The notes: generated by a model from the sequence alone, not told the origin. 64,000 nucleotides of DNA from Planococcus sp. MER TA 32b (GCA_023715185.1 JAMCAN010000001.1:1302001-1366000), one strand, 5' to 3'. Numbered from the stretch's first letter, positions 39,968-49,439 are shown. Numbers and translations are program-made.

Positions 39968-41200
39968 ATGCTGAATTACATAAAACAGATAGAACAGAAA
40001 ATACAGGATCAAATCGGCCGAGCTGATGATATTGCATTGCTCAACCAGCAAAAAGTGCTGGCCGCTTTTCACAGCCAGAAAGTGAGCGACCACCATTTTA
40101 ATCCATCGACCGGCTATGGCTACGATGACGAAGGAAGGGATACATTAGAGAAAGTCTATGCGGAAGTATTCAAAGCCGAAGCTGCACTGGTGCGTGCGCA
40201 AATCATCTCCGGCACGCATGCCATCACTATTTCATTGTTCGGTATATTACGGCCCGGAGATGAACTCCTCTATATTACAGGAAAACCATATGACACTCTC
40301 GAGTCGATCGTCAGCGGCGGTGAAAAGGATACTGGATCTTTGCGCGATTTCGGCATCGGATACAGCCACATCGACCTGGATGAGAACAACCGGCCAGACT
40401 GGAATAAAATCAAAGAGGCAGTCACAGACAAGACGAAAGTGATTGCAATCCAACGTTCCAGAGGCTATGATACCCGCCCTTCATTTACAGTGGATGAAAT
40501 TGAAGAAATGACAAAAGAAATTCGTGGCATCAAGCAGGATGCGATAATTTTTGTCGATAATTGCTATGGTGAATTTGTCGAGGAGCGGGAACCTATTGAA
40601 GCGGGAGCAGACCTGATAGCCGGCTCACTCATCAAAAATCCGGGCGGCGGGCTGGCGAAAATCGGTGGTTATATTGCCGGGCGTCAGGATTTAGTGGAAA
40701 AATGCGCTTATCGTATGACTTCTCCGGGTATAGGGGGAGAGGCAGGTGCGTCTCTTAACACACTGCCGGATATGTATCAGGGGTTTTTCATGGCACCGCA
40801 TATCGTTTCACAGGCGCTGAAAGGCGCAATTTTTACAGCGGCGCTCCTTGAAGAGGCGGGAATGATAACTACACCGCATTATAAAGACAATCGGACAGAC
40901 CTGATTCAATCCGTGTCTTTTGAGACAGCTGATCAGATGATTGCGTTCTGCCGCACCATACAGGCGAACTCACCAGTTAATGCTCAATTCCTTCCCGAAG
41001 CCGCCTATATGCCAGGCTATGAAGACGATGTAATTATGGCCGCCGGAACTTTTGTGCAAGGCTCGAGCATCGAGCTGACCGCAGATGGTCCAATCCGGCC
41101 GCCATACACCGCCTTTATACAGGGGGGATTAACGTATGAGCATGTTAAAATCGCCGTGCTGAACGCAGTGAAATACCTGAGAAAGAAACAATTACTTTAA
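39968..41200 (+). CDS. Methionine gamma-lyase / aluminium-resistance family PLP enzyme, YnbB-like
   Basis: The 410-residue pyridoxal-phosphate protein belongs to the Cys/Met metabolism-related family annotated as methionine gamma-lyase or aluminium resistance. The PLP lysine is probably in GSLIKNPGGGLAKIGGYIAG. QIISGTHAITISLFGILRPGDELLYITGKPYDTLE and VDNCYGEFVE are conserved. ATG 39968 follows GGAG by 7 nt; an open frame begins 42 nt earlier. B. subtilis has ynbB before glnR, so position agrees. hflX (ynbA), its usual upstream partner, is missing. The actual substrate is uncertain. Confidence 0.86.
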   Translation: MLNYIKQIEQKIQDQIGRADDIALLNQQKVLAAFHSQKVSDHHFNPSTGYGYDDEGRDTLEKVYAEVFKAEAALVRAQIISGTHAITISLFGILRPGDELLYITGKPYDTLESIVSGGEKDTGSLRDFGIGYSHIDLDENNRPDWNKIKEAVTDKTKVIAIQRSRGYDTRPSFTVDEIEEMTKEIRGIKQDAIIFVDNCYGEFVEEREPIEAGADLIAGSLIKNPGGGLAKIGGYIAGRQDLVEKCAYRMTSPGIGGEAGASLNTLPDMYQGFFMAPHIVSQALKGAIFTAALLEEAGMITTPHYKDNRTDLIQSVSFETADQMIAFCRTIQANSPVNAQFLPEAAYMPGYEDDVIMAAGTFVQGSSIELTADGPIRPPYTAFIQGGLTYEHVKIAVLNAVKYLRKKQLL

Positions 41201-41212
41201 GTGGAATTTTTA

Positions 41213-41229
41213 TGTAAGATTATATAACA
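41213..41229 (+). promoter_or_regulatory. GlnR box 1 upstream of glnRA
   Basis: TGTAA-GATTATA-TAACA fits the GlnR/TnrA consensus TGTNA-N7-TNACA at every fixed position. It ends 5 bp before the -35 box. Confidence 0.9.
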
Positions 41230-41234
41230 TTAGT

Positions 41235-41263
41235 TTGACAGGAAACCTGACATAACTTATAAT
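41235..41263 (+). promoter_or_regulatory. glnRA promoter
   Basis: A perfect SigA consensus: TTGACA (41235-41240), 17-nt spacer, TATAAT (41258-41263). Confidence 0.9.
41236..41252 (+). promoter_or_regulatory. Degenerate GlnR box 2
   Basis: TGACA-GGAAACC-TGACA keeps the right half-site and spacing of the GlnR box and overlaps the -35. B. subtilis glnRA likewise has one good and one imperfect operator. Confidence 0.6.
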
Positions 41264-41296
41264 AATAACTGAAGTACAAGTTAAAGGGTGAACAAT

Positions 41297-41680
41297 ATGA
41301 CGAATCGCGTCCGACGGACTATGCCGATTTTGCCGATCAGCATAGTTATGCAGCTGACAGATTTAACTGCTCGTCAAATCCGCTACTATGAAGAACACGG
41401 ATTGATCAGCCCTGCCCGGACAGATGGCAATAAGCGCATGTTTTCGCTGAACGATGTCGATGTCCTCCTCGAAATCAAGGATTTCCTGGATCAGGGGCTC
41501 AACATTGCAGGCATCAAAAAAATGTTTGACCTGAAAAGACAGCCGCAGAACGTCATGGCTGAACCCAAAACCATCAGCGATGATGATTTGCGCAGAATTT
41601 TCAGGCAAGAAATGATGCCTGGGAAACCGCATGACAGGCATGGACTCAGACAAGGTGATCTATCCCGTTTCTATCATTAG
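41297..41680 (+). CDS. glnR: Glutamine-synthetase repressor GlnR
   Basis: The 127-residue MerR-family repressor has a winged HTH (VMQLTDLTARQIRYYEEHGLISPARTDGNKRMFSLNDVDVLLEIKDFLDQGLNIAGIKKMF). Its C-terminal tail is the region that senses feedback-inhibited glutamine synthetase in B. subtilis. ATG 41297 is preferred over GTG 41288 because AAAGGGTGA is then correctly spaced. It is the first gene of glnRA, with two GlnR-type operators at its own promoter, so autoregulation by nitrogen state is expected. Confidence 0.94.
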   Translation: MTNRVRRTMPILPISIVMQLTDLTARQIRYYEEHGLISPARTDGNKRMFSLNDVDVLLEIKDFLDQGLNIAGIKKMFDLKRQPQNVMAEPKTISDDDLRRIFRQEMMPGKPHDRHGLRQGDLSRFYH

Positions 41681-41719
41681 AAGCGGGTCATATAAAACTT
41701 ATAGGAGAGTGAAAAGAGC

Positions 41720-43054
41720 ATGGGCAAGTATTCAAAAGAAGACATTCAAAGGTTAGTAAAAGAAGAGGATGTAAACTTTATCCGCCTTCAATTCACAGAT
41801 ATTCTAGGAGTTATTAAAAATGTTGAAATTCCAACATCACAACTTGAAAAAGCATTGGACAATAAAATGATGTTCGACGGATCTTCAATCGACGGATTTG
41901 TCCGCATTGAAGAATCGGATATGTATCTTTTCCCGGATCTTGATACGTGGGTAGTATTCCCGTGGATCACAGGAAAAGGGAAAGTAGCGCGTTTGATCTG
42001 TGATATTTATAATGCGGATGGAACTCCATTCGCCGGAGATCCCCGCACAAATCTTAAACGCATCCTTAAAGAGATGGAGGAACTTGGTTTCACTCATTTC
42101 AATCTTGGGCCAGAACCTGAATTCTTCTTATTCAAATTGGATGAAAGAGGAGAGCCCTCTCTGGAATTGAATGACCATGGCGGATATTTTGACCTTGCTC
42201 CAATGGACCTCGGTGAAAACTGCCGTCGCGACATCGTTCTTGAACTCGAGGAAATGGGCTTTGAAATTGAGGCTTCCCACCACGAAGTGGCGCCAGGCCA
42301 GCACGAAATCGATTTTAAATACGCAGACGCGATCAAAGCCTGCGACGATATCCAGACATTCAAACTGGTTGTCAAAACAATTGCAAGAAAACACGGTCTT
42401 CATGCTACATTCATGCCAAAACCGTTATTCGGTGTCAATGGTTCGGGCATGCATATGAACGTCTCATTGTTCAACGGCAAAGAGAATGCTTTCCTTGATG
42501 AAGATGGCGACATGAAGTTAAGTGATACGGCATTCCAGTTCATGGCAGGGATCCTTGAGCATGCTCAAGGCTTTACAGCTGTAACGAACCCGACAGTGAA
42601 CAGTTATAAACGTTTGGTTCCCGGGTATGAAGCTCCTTGCTACGTAGCATGGTCCGGTCAGAACCGCAGCCCGCTTGTCCGTATCCCAGCTTCGCGTGGT
42701 CTTTCGACTCGTGTTGAAGTGAGATCAGTCGATCCTGCAGCTAACCCATACTTGGCAATGGCTGTCCTTTTGGGAGCCGGTCTTGATGGAATCAGACGTA
42801 AATTGACTCCTCCAAAACCAGTCGACCGCAACATCTATGCGATGAACAAAAAAGAGCGCCAGGCTGTAGGTATTGAAGATTTGCCGGGCACTTTATATGC
42901 AGCGTTGCAGGAATTGCAGGCTGATGAAGTAATGGTGAATTCTTTAGGAGAACATATTCTTAAAAACTTCGTTGAAGCGAAGGAAATCGAATGGGATATG
43001 TTCCGTACCACTGTACATCCGTGGGAACGTGAGCAATATTTGAAGATGTATTAA
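41720..43054 (+). CDS. glnA: Glutamine synthetase, type I
   Basis: GlnA condenses glutamate and ammonia with ATP. The 444-residue length and lack of an adenylylation-site insertion fit the GSI-alpha type of Firmicutes, which is controlled by feedback and GlnR rather than by adenylylation. Signatures: [22 protein letters not shown], the metal/ATP block [12 protein letters not shown], and the glutamate-binding [21 protein letters not shown] precedes ATG. It is co-transcribed with glnR and ends in a strong terminator. Confidence 0.97.
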   Translation: MGKYSKEDIQRLVKEEDVNFIRLQFTDILGVIKNVEIPTSQLEKALDNKMMFDGSSIDGFVRIEESDMYLFPDLDTWVVFPWITGKGKVARLICDIYNADGTPFAGDPRTNLKRILKEMEELGFTHFNLGPEPEFFLFKLDERGEPSLELNDHGGYFDLAPMDLGENCRRDIVLELEEMGFEIEASHHEVAPGQHEIDFKYADAIKACDDIQTFKLVVKTIARKHGLHATFMPKPLFGVNGSGMHMNVSLFNGKENAFLDEDGDMKLSDTAFQFMAGILEHAQGFTAVTNPTVNSYKRLVPGYEAPCYVAWSGQNRSPLVRIPASRGLSTRVEVRSVDPAANPYLAMAVLLGAGLDGIRRKLTPPKPVDRNIYAMNKKERQAVGIEDLPGTLYAALQELQADEVMVNSLGEHILKNFVEAKEIEWDMFRTTVHPWEREQYLKMY

Positions 43055-43064
43055 TAGAAAAATG

Positions 43065-43102
43065 GAAACCGCTAAAGCACTTTGCTTTAGCGGTTTTATT
43101 TT
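43065..43102 (+). terminator. Terminator of glnRA
   Basis: AAACCGCTAAAGCA and TGCTTTAGCGGTTT form a 14-bp stem followed by T residues. Confidence 0.9.
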
Positions 43103-43590
43103 GTTTAAAAGGGTATAAATGATTACGCATAAAAGGAGACTGTGCAGGTTCAAAACTGTTCTGAAGCTTTCGATGGAAAGTGATAATATAAATTAAATTC
43201 AATGGATGATTAAAATAAATTCAAATGCTATTTTCAGAAAATTAACGTATTGTATTTTAATGACGAAAGGCGTTTCAGAGCTTATTCTTCAATTTAAATT
43301 TGGATTTACGAAAATAGCTGTTGAATAATGCAATTCATAATTGAATGAGAATTTTCGTGGGAATTATAAGGGCAATGAACGGTATACGAGAACTGGAAAG
43401 AATTTAAGGTGATGTTCAATCATGCCAACGATTCTACAAATGCCTGTGACATGTGCGGCATGAAAGATTTTGACTAGTTATGCAAAGGGAGAGATGAGGA
43501 TGGCGCTTTATCTGCCTTTTTGATTTATGAAAATTTTTGACAGGCAAAAAATCTGCAAGAAGAGCTTCGGATAAATTTCTTGCAATCAAG
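43103..43590. other. AT-rich gene-poor stretch after glnA
   Basis: About 490 bp with no supported gene. It is visibly richer in A and T than its neighbours and broken by stops in all frames. The only coding-like piece is the short stretch listed separately at 43379. It looks like eroded or recently acquired DNA at the edge of an accessory patch that runs to the methyltransferase gene. Confidence 0.5.
43379..43477 (+). pseudogene. Possible short gene remnant
   Basis: A 32-codon open stretch reads TVYENWKEFKVMFNHANDST followed by NACDMCGMKDFD and a stop. It has plausible protein composition and a C-x-x-C pair, but no start signal and no upstream continuation. It could be the tail of a decayed gene; chance is not excluded. 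Confidence 0.2.
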
Positions 43591-43591
43591 G

Positions 43592-43619
43592 TTAGAAATA
43601 AATAATACTTGGGTATAAT
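43592..43619 (+). promoter_or_regulatory. Probable promoter of the 64-residue HTH-like gene
   Basis: TTAGAA (43592-43597), 16-nt spacer, consensus TATAAT (43614-43619). Confidence 0.4.
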
Positions 43620-43680
43620 GATATATGCTGTAAAATTTAATAACTCGTACTGAATTTTCTTTAGGTTTAAGGAGGATTTT

Positions 43681-43695
43681 GTGGGAGGTGATTAA
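43681..43695 (+). other. Four-codon mini-ORF with its own ribosome-binding site
   Basis: AAGGAGG at 43669-43675 precedes GTG GGA GGT GAT TAA. The stop touches the ATG of the following gene, and the mini-ORF itself contains that gene's GGGAGGTGAT ribosome-binding site. It could couple translation, or the first site may simply be unused. Confidence 0.35.
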
Positions 43696-43890
43696 ATGGG
43701 CAAAATTCAAGGGATAGAAAATCTGCTCGTTTACCTGGATTCAGTGGGATACCCGCTGTCCGAAAAGCAGATCAATGAATTTTTACTGGCAAGAAAGATC
43801 CCTCATAGCAAGCCGTATGGCACAATGATTGTATTTGACTGCGCCCATATTCAATGGTGGGTGGAAATGCAAAGGAAGACAGATTCATAA
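43696..43890 (+). CDS. Small protein of unknown function, excisionase-like HTH pattern
   Basis: I do not recognise this 64-residue protein as a named family. An N-terminal helical part (IENLLVYLDSVGYPLSEKQINEFLLARKIPHSK) is followed by PYGTMIVFDCAHIQWWVEMQRK. The pattern of an HTH, a short wing with Gly, then a Phe-Asp and a Trp-rich final helix resembles excisionase-type winged helices that bind DNA. GGGAGGTGAT stands 5 nt before ATG, a very strong site, so it is probably expressed. It lies in the AT-rich accessory stretch with no integrase nearby. Confidence 0.6.
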   Translation: MGKIQGIENLLVYLDSVGYPLSEKQINEFLLARKIPHSKPYGTMIVFDCAHIQWWVEMQRKTDS

Positions 43891-43900
43891 ATATTCTGCA

Positions 43901-43947
43901 GGAAACTCCGCAGCTGCCTGAAAAAATGGCTGGCTGCGGGGTTTCTT
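43901..43947 (+). terminator. Hairpin after the 64-residue HTH-like gene
   Basis: GGAAACTCCGCAGC pairs with GCTGCGGGGTTTC across an 18-nt loop. The T tail is weak. Confidence 0.55.
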
Positions 43948-44046
43948 GTATTCAGGCCCAGATTGCCGGTCAAAGTTCGGTTCCTCAGACGAGTTATGAT
44001 AAACTGTTAGAGTGAGAAGGATTCAGATGACAGGGAGGCAATACTT

Positions 44047-44241
44047 ATGAAAAATTTCCAAATCGACTTCTATTTTGACCAAGGGAACACATTAACCCAC
44101 ACTGTTAAAGCTACCAGCAAGGATTCTGCATTGAGCAGCATACCCACGAATGGCACATATGAGTTCCGTGATGAAGAAGATAAGAATGTGTACCGCATTA
44201 CTATTAATCTGGTGAAATATATTATTGTTTCAGAATTATAA
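44047..44241 (+). CDS. Small protein of unknown function (64 residues)
   Basis: No family recognised. The protein (MKNFQIDFYFDQGNTLTHTV and on) is predicted mostly beta, with a short acidic/polar middle (FRDEEDKNVYRITINLVKYIIVSEL) and no membrane helix or signal peptide. The look is of a small beta-barrel or phage-type accessory protein. GGGAGGC lies 8 nt before ATG and a clear terminator follows, which supports it as a real single-gene unit. Confidence 0.6.
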   Translation: MKNFQIDFYFDQGNTLTHTVKATSKDSALSSIPTNGTYEFRDEEDKNVYRITINLVKYIIVSEL

Positions 44242-44252
44242 TATTGTACGAC

Positions 44253-44281
44253 AGAGCGCTGCTGCATGCAGTGCTTTTTTA
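44253..44281 (+). terminator. Terminator after the second small unknown gene
   Basis: AGCGCTGC, a 5-nt loop, GCAGTGCT and a T run. Confidence 0.75.
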
Positions 44282-44329
44282 TGGCGAATTTTGCACCGTA
44301 TAAACAGCGGCGGGAAAGAGGGATGCAGA

Positions 44330-45064
44330 ATGGAATATAGGGGTTCATTTGCTTATGAGGAACAGGAGTTTCTGTATAATTACTTGAAGAGGCGTTCACG
44401 TCCGGACAGCCCGAATAACGCGATAGAAGAACCGATAACGAATCGGCTGCTTGGCAATCTTGAGAATAAGCATATCCTGGATTTGGGATGCGGGGATGGA
44501 CAATATGGCAAAGAGATTATTAAAAAAGGGGCGACGGCCTATACAGGCGTTGAAGGATCTTCTTTAATGATCGATTTGGCCAGAAGAAATTTAGCCGGCA
44601 CCGATGCAGCTCTTATCAATTCCTCCATGGAAAACTTTGATTTTCCGGCAAATGAGTATGATATAGTGGTTTCCAGGATGGCGCTTCATTATATAGAAGA
44701 CGTTAACTCATTGTTCGGATTAATCTATAATGCAATGAAAGATGGTGCAAAATTTCTATTCAGTGTGCAGCATCCTTTAACAACAGCTTCATTTAAAAGC
44801 AAAAGTGGCGGCGAACGCCGGAGTGACTGGATTGTGGATGATTACTTCGAACAAGGTGCGAGACAGGAACCGTGGATTGGAAAAACGGTTATTAAATATC
44901 ACCGTACTATCGAATTTTACTTTACAGCTTTGACAGCGGCGAGATTTCGGATCGAAGCATTGGAAGAGGGAAATCCTGAAAGAGCAAATTTTGTTGAAGA
45001 AGAGGAATATGAGCGGCGTAAACGGATTCCAATCATTCTTGTCTTTTCATGCTTGAAAGGATAA
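44330..45064 (+). CDS. Class I SAM-dependent methyltransferase
   Basis: The 244-residue protein has methyltransferase motif I HILDLGCGDGQYG at residues 48-60, an acidic loop YTGVEGSSLMIDLARRNL and motif post-I/II region FDFPANEYDIVVSRMALHYIED. The C-terminal half with KTVIKYHRTIEFYFTALTAARFRIEALEEG resembles small-molecule methyltransferases. ATG 44330 follows AAAGAGGGATG; the frame is open from 44225 but without a better site. The substrate is unknown. It is the last gene of the accessory stretch and ends in a strong terminator. Confidence 0.85.
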   Translation: MEYRGSFAYEEQEFLYNYLKRRSRPDSPNNAIEEPITNRLLGNLENKHILDLGCGDGQYGKEIIKKGATAYTGVEGSSLMIDLARRNLAGTDAALINSSMENFDFPANEYDIVVSRMALHYIEDVNSLFGLIYNAMKDGAKFLFSVQHPLTTASFKSKSGGERRSDWIVDDYFEQGARQEPWIGKTVIKYHRTIEFYFTALTAARFRIEALEEGNPERANFVEEEEYERRKRIPIILVFSCLKG

Positions 45065-45091
45065 TTCAGCAGTCAATAACTATATAAACAG

Positions 45092-45127
45092 AAAAGGAGC
45101 CAAGGCATATGCCTTTGGCTCCTTTTT
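45092..45127 (+). terminator. Terminator after the methyltransferase gene
   Basis: AAAAGGAGCCAAGGCA and TGCCTTTGGCTCCTTTT pair over about 16 bp with T residues after. Confidence 0.9.
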
Positions 45128-45182
45128 ATGTGAAGAAAATTACAGGTACGGAATATTTATAAGCGTTTAATGGAGGGGGATT

Positions 45183-45306
45183 TTATTGTCCGGACTCCAG
45201 CGGCCCAGCTCTTCGGGTCATAAGCCAGCCCAGCTTTGCGGCCAAGGCCACTTCGCTGATCTGTCTTATGCCTTTCAGAACTTAACGGGCGCTGTCGCTT
45301 TTCTTA
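45183..45306 (+). repeat. Dispersed intergenic repeat, full copy C
   Basis: This copy runs from TTATTGTCCGGACTCCAGCG to GGGCGCTGTCGCTTTTCTTA. It keeps the outer complement, CATAAG/CTTATG and a CAGC/GCTG inner arm. Its right end is one base from the lexA stop codon on the opposite strand, so the lexA transcript would run into it in antisense. Confidence 0.85.
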
Positions 45307-45307
45307 G

Positions 45308-45928
45308 CTATTGAATCTGGCGGTAAACTCCTACAACTTTGCCAAGGATGGATACATTTTCGACGATGATTGGATCCATTGAAGAGTTTTCCGGCTGCAG
45401 GCGGAAATAATTTTCTTCCCGGAAGAAGCGTTTGACGGTTGCTTCGTCCTCTTCCGTCATCGCAACAACGATATCGCCATTATTAGCAGTCTGCTGCTGC
45501 TTGACGATTACATAGTCACCGTTGAGAATGCCGGCTTCAATCATACTTTCACCCATGATTTCAAGCATGAAGATATGGTCGTCATCGGTGCCGTAGGATT
45601 GAGGCAGGGGGAAATATTCCTCAACATTTTCTATAGCTGTGATAGGCTGGCCGGCAGTTACTTTACCGATTAACGGAACGTGCAGCACAGGGCTTTTGTC
45701 GATAAGCGCCTCTTCAGTGGATATAACTTCAATCGCTCTTGGTTTTGTCGGATCACGGCGGATCAGTCCTTTACTTTCAAGCCGGGCCAAATGGCCGTGG
45801 ACTGTAGAACTTGAAGCCAGTCCAACTGCCTCGCCGATTTCACGGACGGAGGGCGGATAACCCTTTTCACGCACTTCATCTTTGATGAAAGTCAAGATAT
45901 CTTCCTGGCGTTTCGATACTTTCTTCAA
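45308..45928 (-). CDS. lexA: SOS repressor LexA
   Basis: LexA represses SOS genes and cleaves itself when RecA is activated. The 206-residue protein has a winged HTH ([52 protein letters not shown]), the cleavage site A92-G93, and catalytic S128 (MGESM) and K166 (ATVKRF). GTG 45937 is possible, but TTG 45928 lies better after the GAGGTG and gives the family length and start. It is divergent from yneA; its promoter carries a LexA box, showing autoregulation. Confidence 0.96.
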   Translation of the reverse strand: MKKVSKRQEDILTFIKDEVREKGYPPSVREIGEAVGLASSSTVHGHLARLESKGLIRRDPTKPRAIEVISTEEALIDKSPVLHVPLIGKVTAGQPITAIENVEEYFPLPQSYGTDDDHIFMLEIMGESMIEAGILNGDYVIVKQQQTANNGDIVVAMTEEDEATVKRFFREENYFRLQPENSSMDPIIVENVSILGKVVGVYRQIQ

Positions 45929-45971
45929 CAGTTTCACCTCTTTTATTTGAACTTCTTATTTTTCTAATTTT

Positions 45972-46000
45972 ATTATATCAACTTGGGCAATGAAATGCAA
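45972..46000 (-). promoter_or_regulatory. lexA promoter
   Basis: On the minus strand: TTGCAT (46000-45995), 17-nt spacer, TATAAT (45977-45972). Confidence 0.75.
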
Positions 46001-46011
46001 ACATAGGTTCG
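45998..46011 (-). promoter_or_regulatory. LexA box at the lexA promoter
   Basis: On the minus strand CGAAC-CTAT-GTTTG matches CGAAC-N4-GTTCG at 9 of 10 positions and overlaps the lexA -35. Confidence 0.8.
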
Positions 46012-46020
46012 AATTTCGCC

Positions 46021-46049
46021 TTGACAAAAACACGTGTTCGCATTATTCT
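46021..46049 (+). promoter_or_regulatory. yneA promoter
   Basis: TTGACA (46021-46026), 17-nt spacer, TATTCT (46044-46049). The spacer holds a LexA-like site. Confidence 0.7.
46027..46040 (+). promoter_or_regulatory. LexA-like box in the yneA promoter spacer
   Basis: AAAAC-ACGT-GTTCG has a perfect right half and a degenerate left half (8 of 10 positions). Confidence 0.6.
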
Positions 46050-46050
46050 T

Positions 46051-46077
46051 AGAACATACATTCCGAACATACATTCT
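46051..46077 (+). promoter_or_regulatory. Two tandem LexA-like boxes downstream of the yneA -10
   Basis: AGAAC-ATAC-ATTCC and CGAAC-ATAC-ATTCT lie back to back with a 13-bp period and an identical GAACATACATTC core. The matches to the SOS consensus are 7 and 8 of 10. Confidence 0.65.
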
Positions 46078-46092
46078 TAGGAGGAGATTTTA

Positions 46093-47060
<968 letters not shown>

Positions 47061-47118
47061 TTTCTTGCAACTGCCTTTCAATTTTTATACCATTATGAAA
47101 GAAGAAAGGCGGATGTAT

Positions 47119-47352
47119 ATGTTAATACCTGAAAAAATGAAACGAATAAATGAACTTGCCAAAAAATCGAAAACTGATGGTTTATCAATAGAAGAAGCCA
47201 AAGAACAAAGTGCGTTAAGACAGGAATATCTTCAGACTTTCCGCAAGACGATGAGGGGCACGATTGAAAACGTAACTGTAATAGACCCTGAAGGAAACGA
47301 TGTAACTCCGGAAAAGGTCAAAAATAGCCGAGAGGATAAGTATTTGAATTAA
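47119..47352 (+). CDS. ynzC: YnzC-family small protein (DUF896)
   Basis: The 77-residue helical protein has the length of B. subtilis YnzC and its typical pattern (MKRINELAKKSKTDGLSIEEAKEQSALRQEYLQTFRKTMRG). Two helices with charged faces suggest a nucleic-acid or protein partner, but no function is established. Two ATG codons lie close together; 47119 is chosen because GAAAGGCGG is then about 6 nt away. It belongs to the lexA-yneA-yneB-ynzC-tkt order of Bacillus. Confidence 0.88.
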   Translation: MLIPEKMKRINELAKKSKTDGLSIEEAKEQSALRQEYLQTFRKTMRGTIENVTVIDPEGNDVTPEKVKNSREDKYLN

Positions 47353-47370
47353 TACTTATTCTCTTTTTCG
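47330..47370 (+). terminator. Terminator overlapping the ynzC end
   Basis: GAGAGGATAAGTATT pairs with AATACTTATTCTCTT with two wobbles; a T run follows. Confidence 0.8.
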
Positions 47371-47399
47371 TTGTATTCTTTTCTATTGTTGACTAAACT
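47371..47399 (+). promoter_or_regulatory. tkt promoter
   Basis: TTGTAT (47371-47376), 17-nt spacer, TAAACT (47394-47399). Confidence 0.5.
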
Positions 47400-47438
47400 A
47401 GAAAGGGAGTAAATTTTTGTATCAGAGAGGATGTTACG

Positions 47439-49439
47439 ATGTCGAACCATACAGATCAACTAGCAGTAACAACAATTCGCACACTATCCATTGATGCGAT
47501 TGAAAAAGCGAATTCAGGCCATCCCGGCTTGCCGATGGGCGCAGCACCAATGGCATATACATTGTGGACGAAACACATGAACCATAATCCGAAGAACCCG
47601 GATTGGTTCAACCGTGACCGTTTTGTCTTATCAGCAGGACACGGCTCAATGCTGCTATACAGCCTGCTTCATTTAAGCGGATACGGACTTGAAATGGATG
47701 AAATCAAGAATTTCCGTCAATGGGATTCTAAAACTCCGGGCCATCCGGAGTATCATCATACCGTAGGGGTAGAAGCGACAACTGGTCCACTTGGACAGGG
47801 AATCGGCATGGCTGTTGGTATGGCTATGGCAGAAAAGCATTTAGCCGCCACTTACAATAAAGGTGATATGAATGTGGTCGATCATCATACATTCGCTTTA
47901 TGCGGAGATGGAGATTTGATGGAAGGCGTTGCAGGTGAAGCGATTTCATTAGCTGGCCACTTGAAGCTCAACAAATTAGTTGTTCTTTATGACAGCAATG
48001 ACATTTCACTTGATGGAGACCTCAGCATGAGCTTTTCAGAAGATATCCGTAAACGTTTCGAATCATACGGATGGAATTATCTTCGTGTGGAAGACGGCAA
48101 CGAATTGGACGATTTGTCAGCGAAAATTGCGGAAGCTAAACAATCTTCCGACAAACCGACATTGATTGAAGTGAAAACTGTAATCGGTTATGGTGCGCCG
48201 AATAAATCAGGTAAAGCTGATGTTCACGGAGCTCCACTTGGCGAAGACGAGATGAAACTTGTTAAAGAATATTACGAGTGGACTTTCGACCAGGACTTCC
48301 ATGTACCTGAAGAAGTTTATGAAACTTTCGAAAAAGCCACGGATGAACTTGGCGGCAAAGCGGAAGCTGAATGGAATAAATTATTCGAACAATACGAATC
48401 AGAGCATCCTGAATTGGCTGCGCAGTTGAAAGCTGCCATTCAAGGTGAACTCCCTGAAAACTTTGAAGCCGAATTCCCTGAATATGAAGTCGGCAAGAAA
48501 CAAGCGACTCGTTCTTCATCAGGTGATATGGTCAACGCGATCGCTAAGACTGTTCCATCCTTCTTCGGAGGAAGTGCCGATTTGGCTGGTTCAAACAAAA
48601 CGAATATCAAAGACGGCGGCGATTTTGACGCTAAGAACCCGTCTGGCCGCAATATCTGGTTCGGTGTCCGTGAATTTGCAATGGGAACTGCGTTGAATGG
48701 CATGGCACTGCACGGAGGATTGCATGTCTTCGGAGGCACATTCTTCGTATTCAGTGACTATGTTCGTCCTGCAATCCGTTTGTCAGCTTTGATGGGCTTG
48801 CCTGTGACTTACGTGTTCACACATGACAGCGTCGCTGTTGGGGAAGATGGCCCGACTCACGAACCGGTAGAGCATTTGGCATCGCTTCGCGCTATGCCGA
48901 ACCTGAACGTGATTCGTCCAGCTGACGCAAACGAAACAAAACAGGCATGGAAATTGGCTCTTACAGCTAAATCCCATCCTACATTACTTGTTCTATCCCG
49001 TCAGGATCTTCCTGTACTTGAGCAGACTGGGGAACTTTCGGCGTCCGGCGTTGAAAAAGGCGCTTATGTGATTTCCGGCGTTGAAAATCCACAGGCTTTA
49101 TTGCTTGCGACAGGTTCTGAAGTGAGCCTTGCTGTTGAAGCGCAAAAACAATTAGCGGAAGAAGGGATTTCCGTATCGGTTGTTTCCATGCCTTCATGGG
49201 ACCGCTTCGAGAAGCAGGATAAGGAATACAAGCAATCCGTCATTCCGCCAACGGTCAAGAAACGTCTTGCCATTGAAATGGGCTCATCTTTCGGATGGGA
49301 TCGTTATACTGGAGATGAAGGTGATGTCCTGGCAATCGACCGTTTCGGAGCAAGTGCTCCAGGGCAGCGCATTATGGAAGAGTTCGGATTCACTCCGGAA
49401 AATGTGGCAGCTAAAGTCAAAAAGTTGATCAATGAATAA
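47439..49439 (+). CDS. tkt: Transketolase
   Basis: Transketolase moves two-carbon units in the pentose phosphate pathway using thiamine diphosphate and Mg2+. The 666-residue length is normal. Features: [14 protein letters not shown], the TPP motif [32 protein letters not shown] near residues 154-185, the pyrimidine domain with [18 protein letters not shown] and [22 protein letters not shown], and a C-terminal domain with [23 protein letters not shown] site precedes ATG. It is a single-gene unit closed by a terminator and follows ynzC as in Bacillus. Confidence 0.97.
   Translation: MSNHTDQLAVTTIRTLSIDAIEKANSGHPGLPMGAAPMAYTLWTKHMNHNPKNPDWFNRDRFVLSAGHGSMLLYSLLHLSGYGLEMDEIKNFRQWDSKTPGHPEYHHTVGVEATTGPLGQGIGMAVGMAMAEKHLAATYNKGDMNVVDHHTFALCGDGDLMEGVAGEAISLAGHLKLNKLVVLYDSNDISLDGDLSMSFSEDIRKRFESYGWNYLRVEDGNELDDLSAKIAEAKQSSDKPTLIEVKTVIGYGAPNKSGKADVHGAPLGEDEMKLVKEYYEWTFDQDFHVPEEVYETFEKATDELGGKAEAEWNKLFEQYESEHPELAAQLKAAIQGELPENFEAEFPEYEVGKKQATRSSSGDMVNAIAKTVPSFFGGSADLAGSNKTNIKDGGDFDAKNPSGRNIWFGVREFAMGTALNGMALHGGLHVFGGTFFVFSDYVRPAIRLSALMGLPVTYVFTHDSVAVGEDGPTHEPVEHLASLRAMPNLNVIRPADANETKQAWKLALTAKSHPTLLVLSRQDLPVLEQTGELSASGVEKGAYVISGVENPQALLLATGSEVSLAVEAQKQLAEEGISVSVVSMPSWDRFEKQDKEYKQSVIPPTVKKRLAIEMGSSFGWDRYTGDEGDVLAIDRFGASAPGQRIMEEFGFTPENVAAKVKKLINE

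Noticed and set aside
43696-45064. Defence island or new mobile element in the accessory patch
   Set aside because: No nuclease, integrase, toxin-antitoxin pair or transposase is present; two orphan small proteins and one methyltransferase with separate terminators are not enough.
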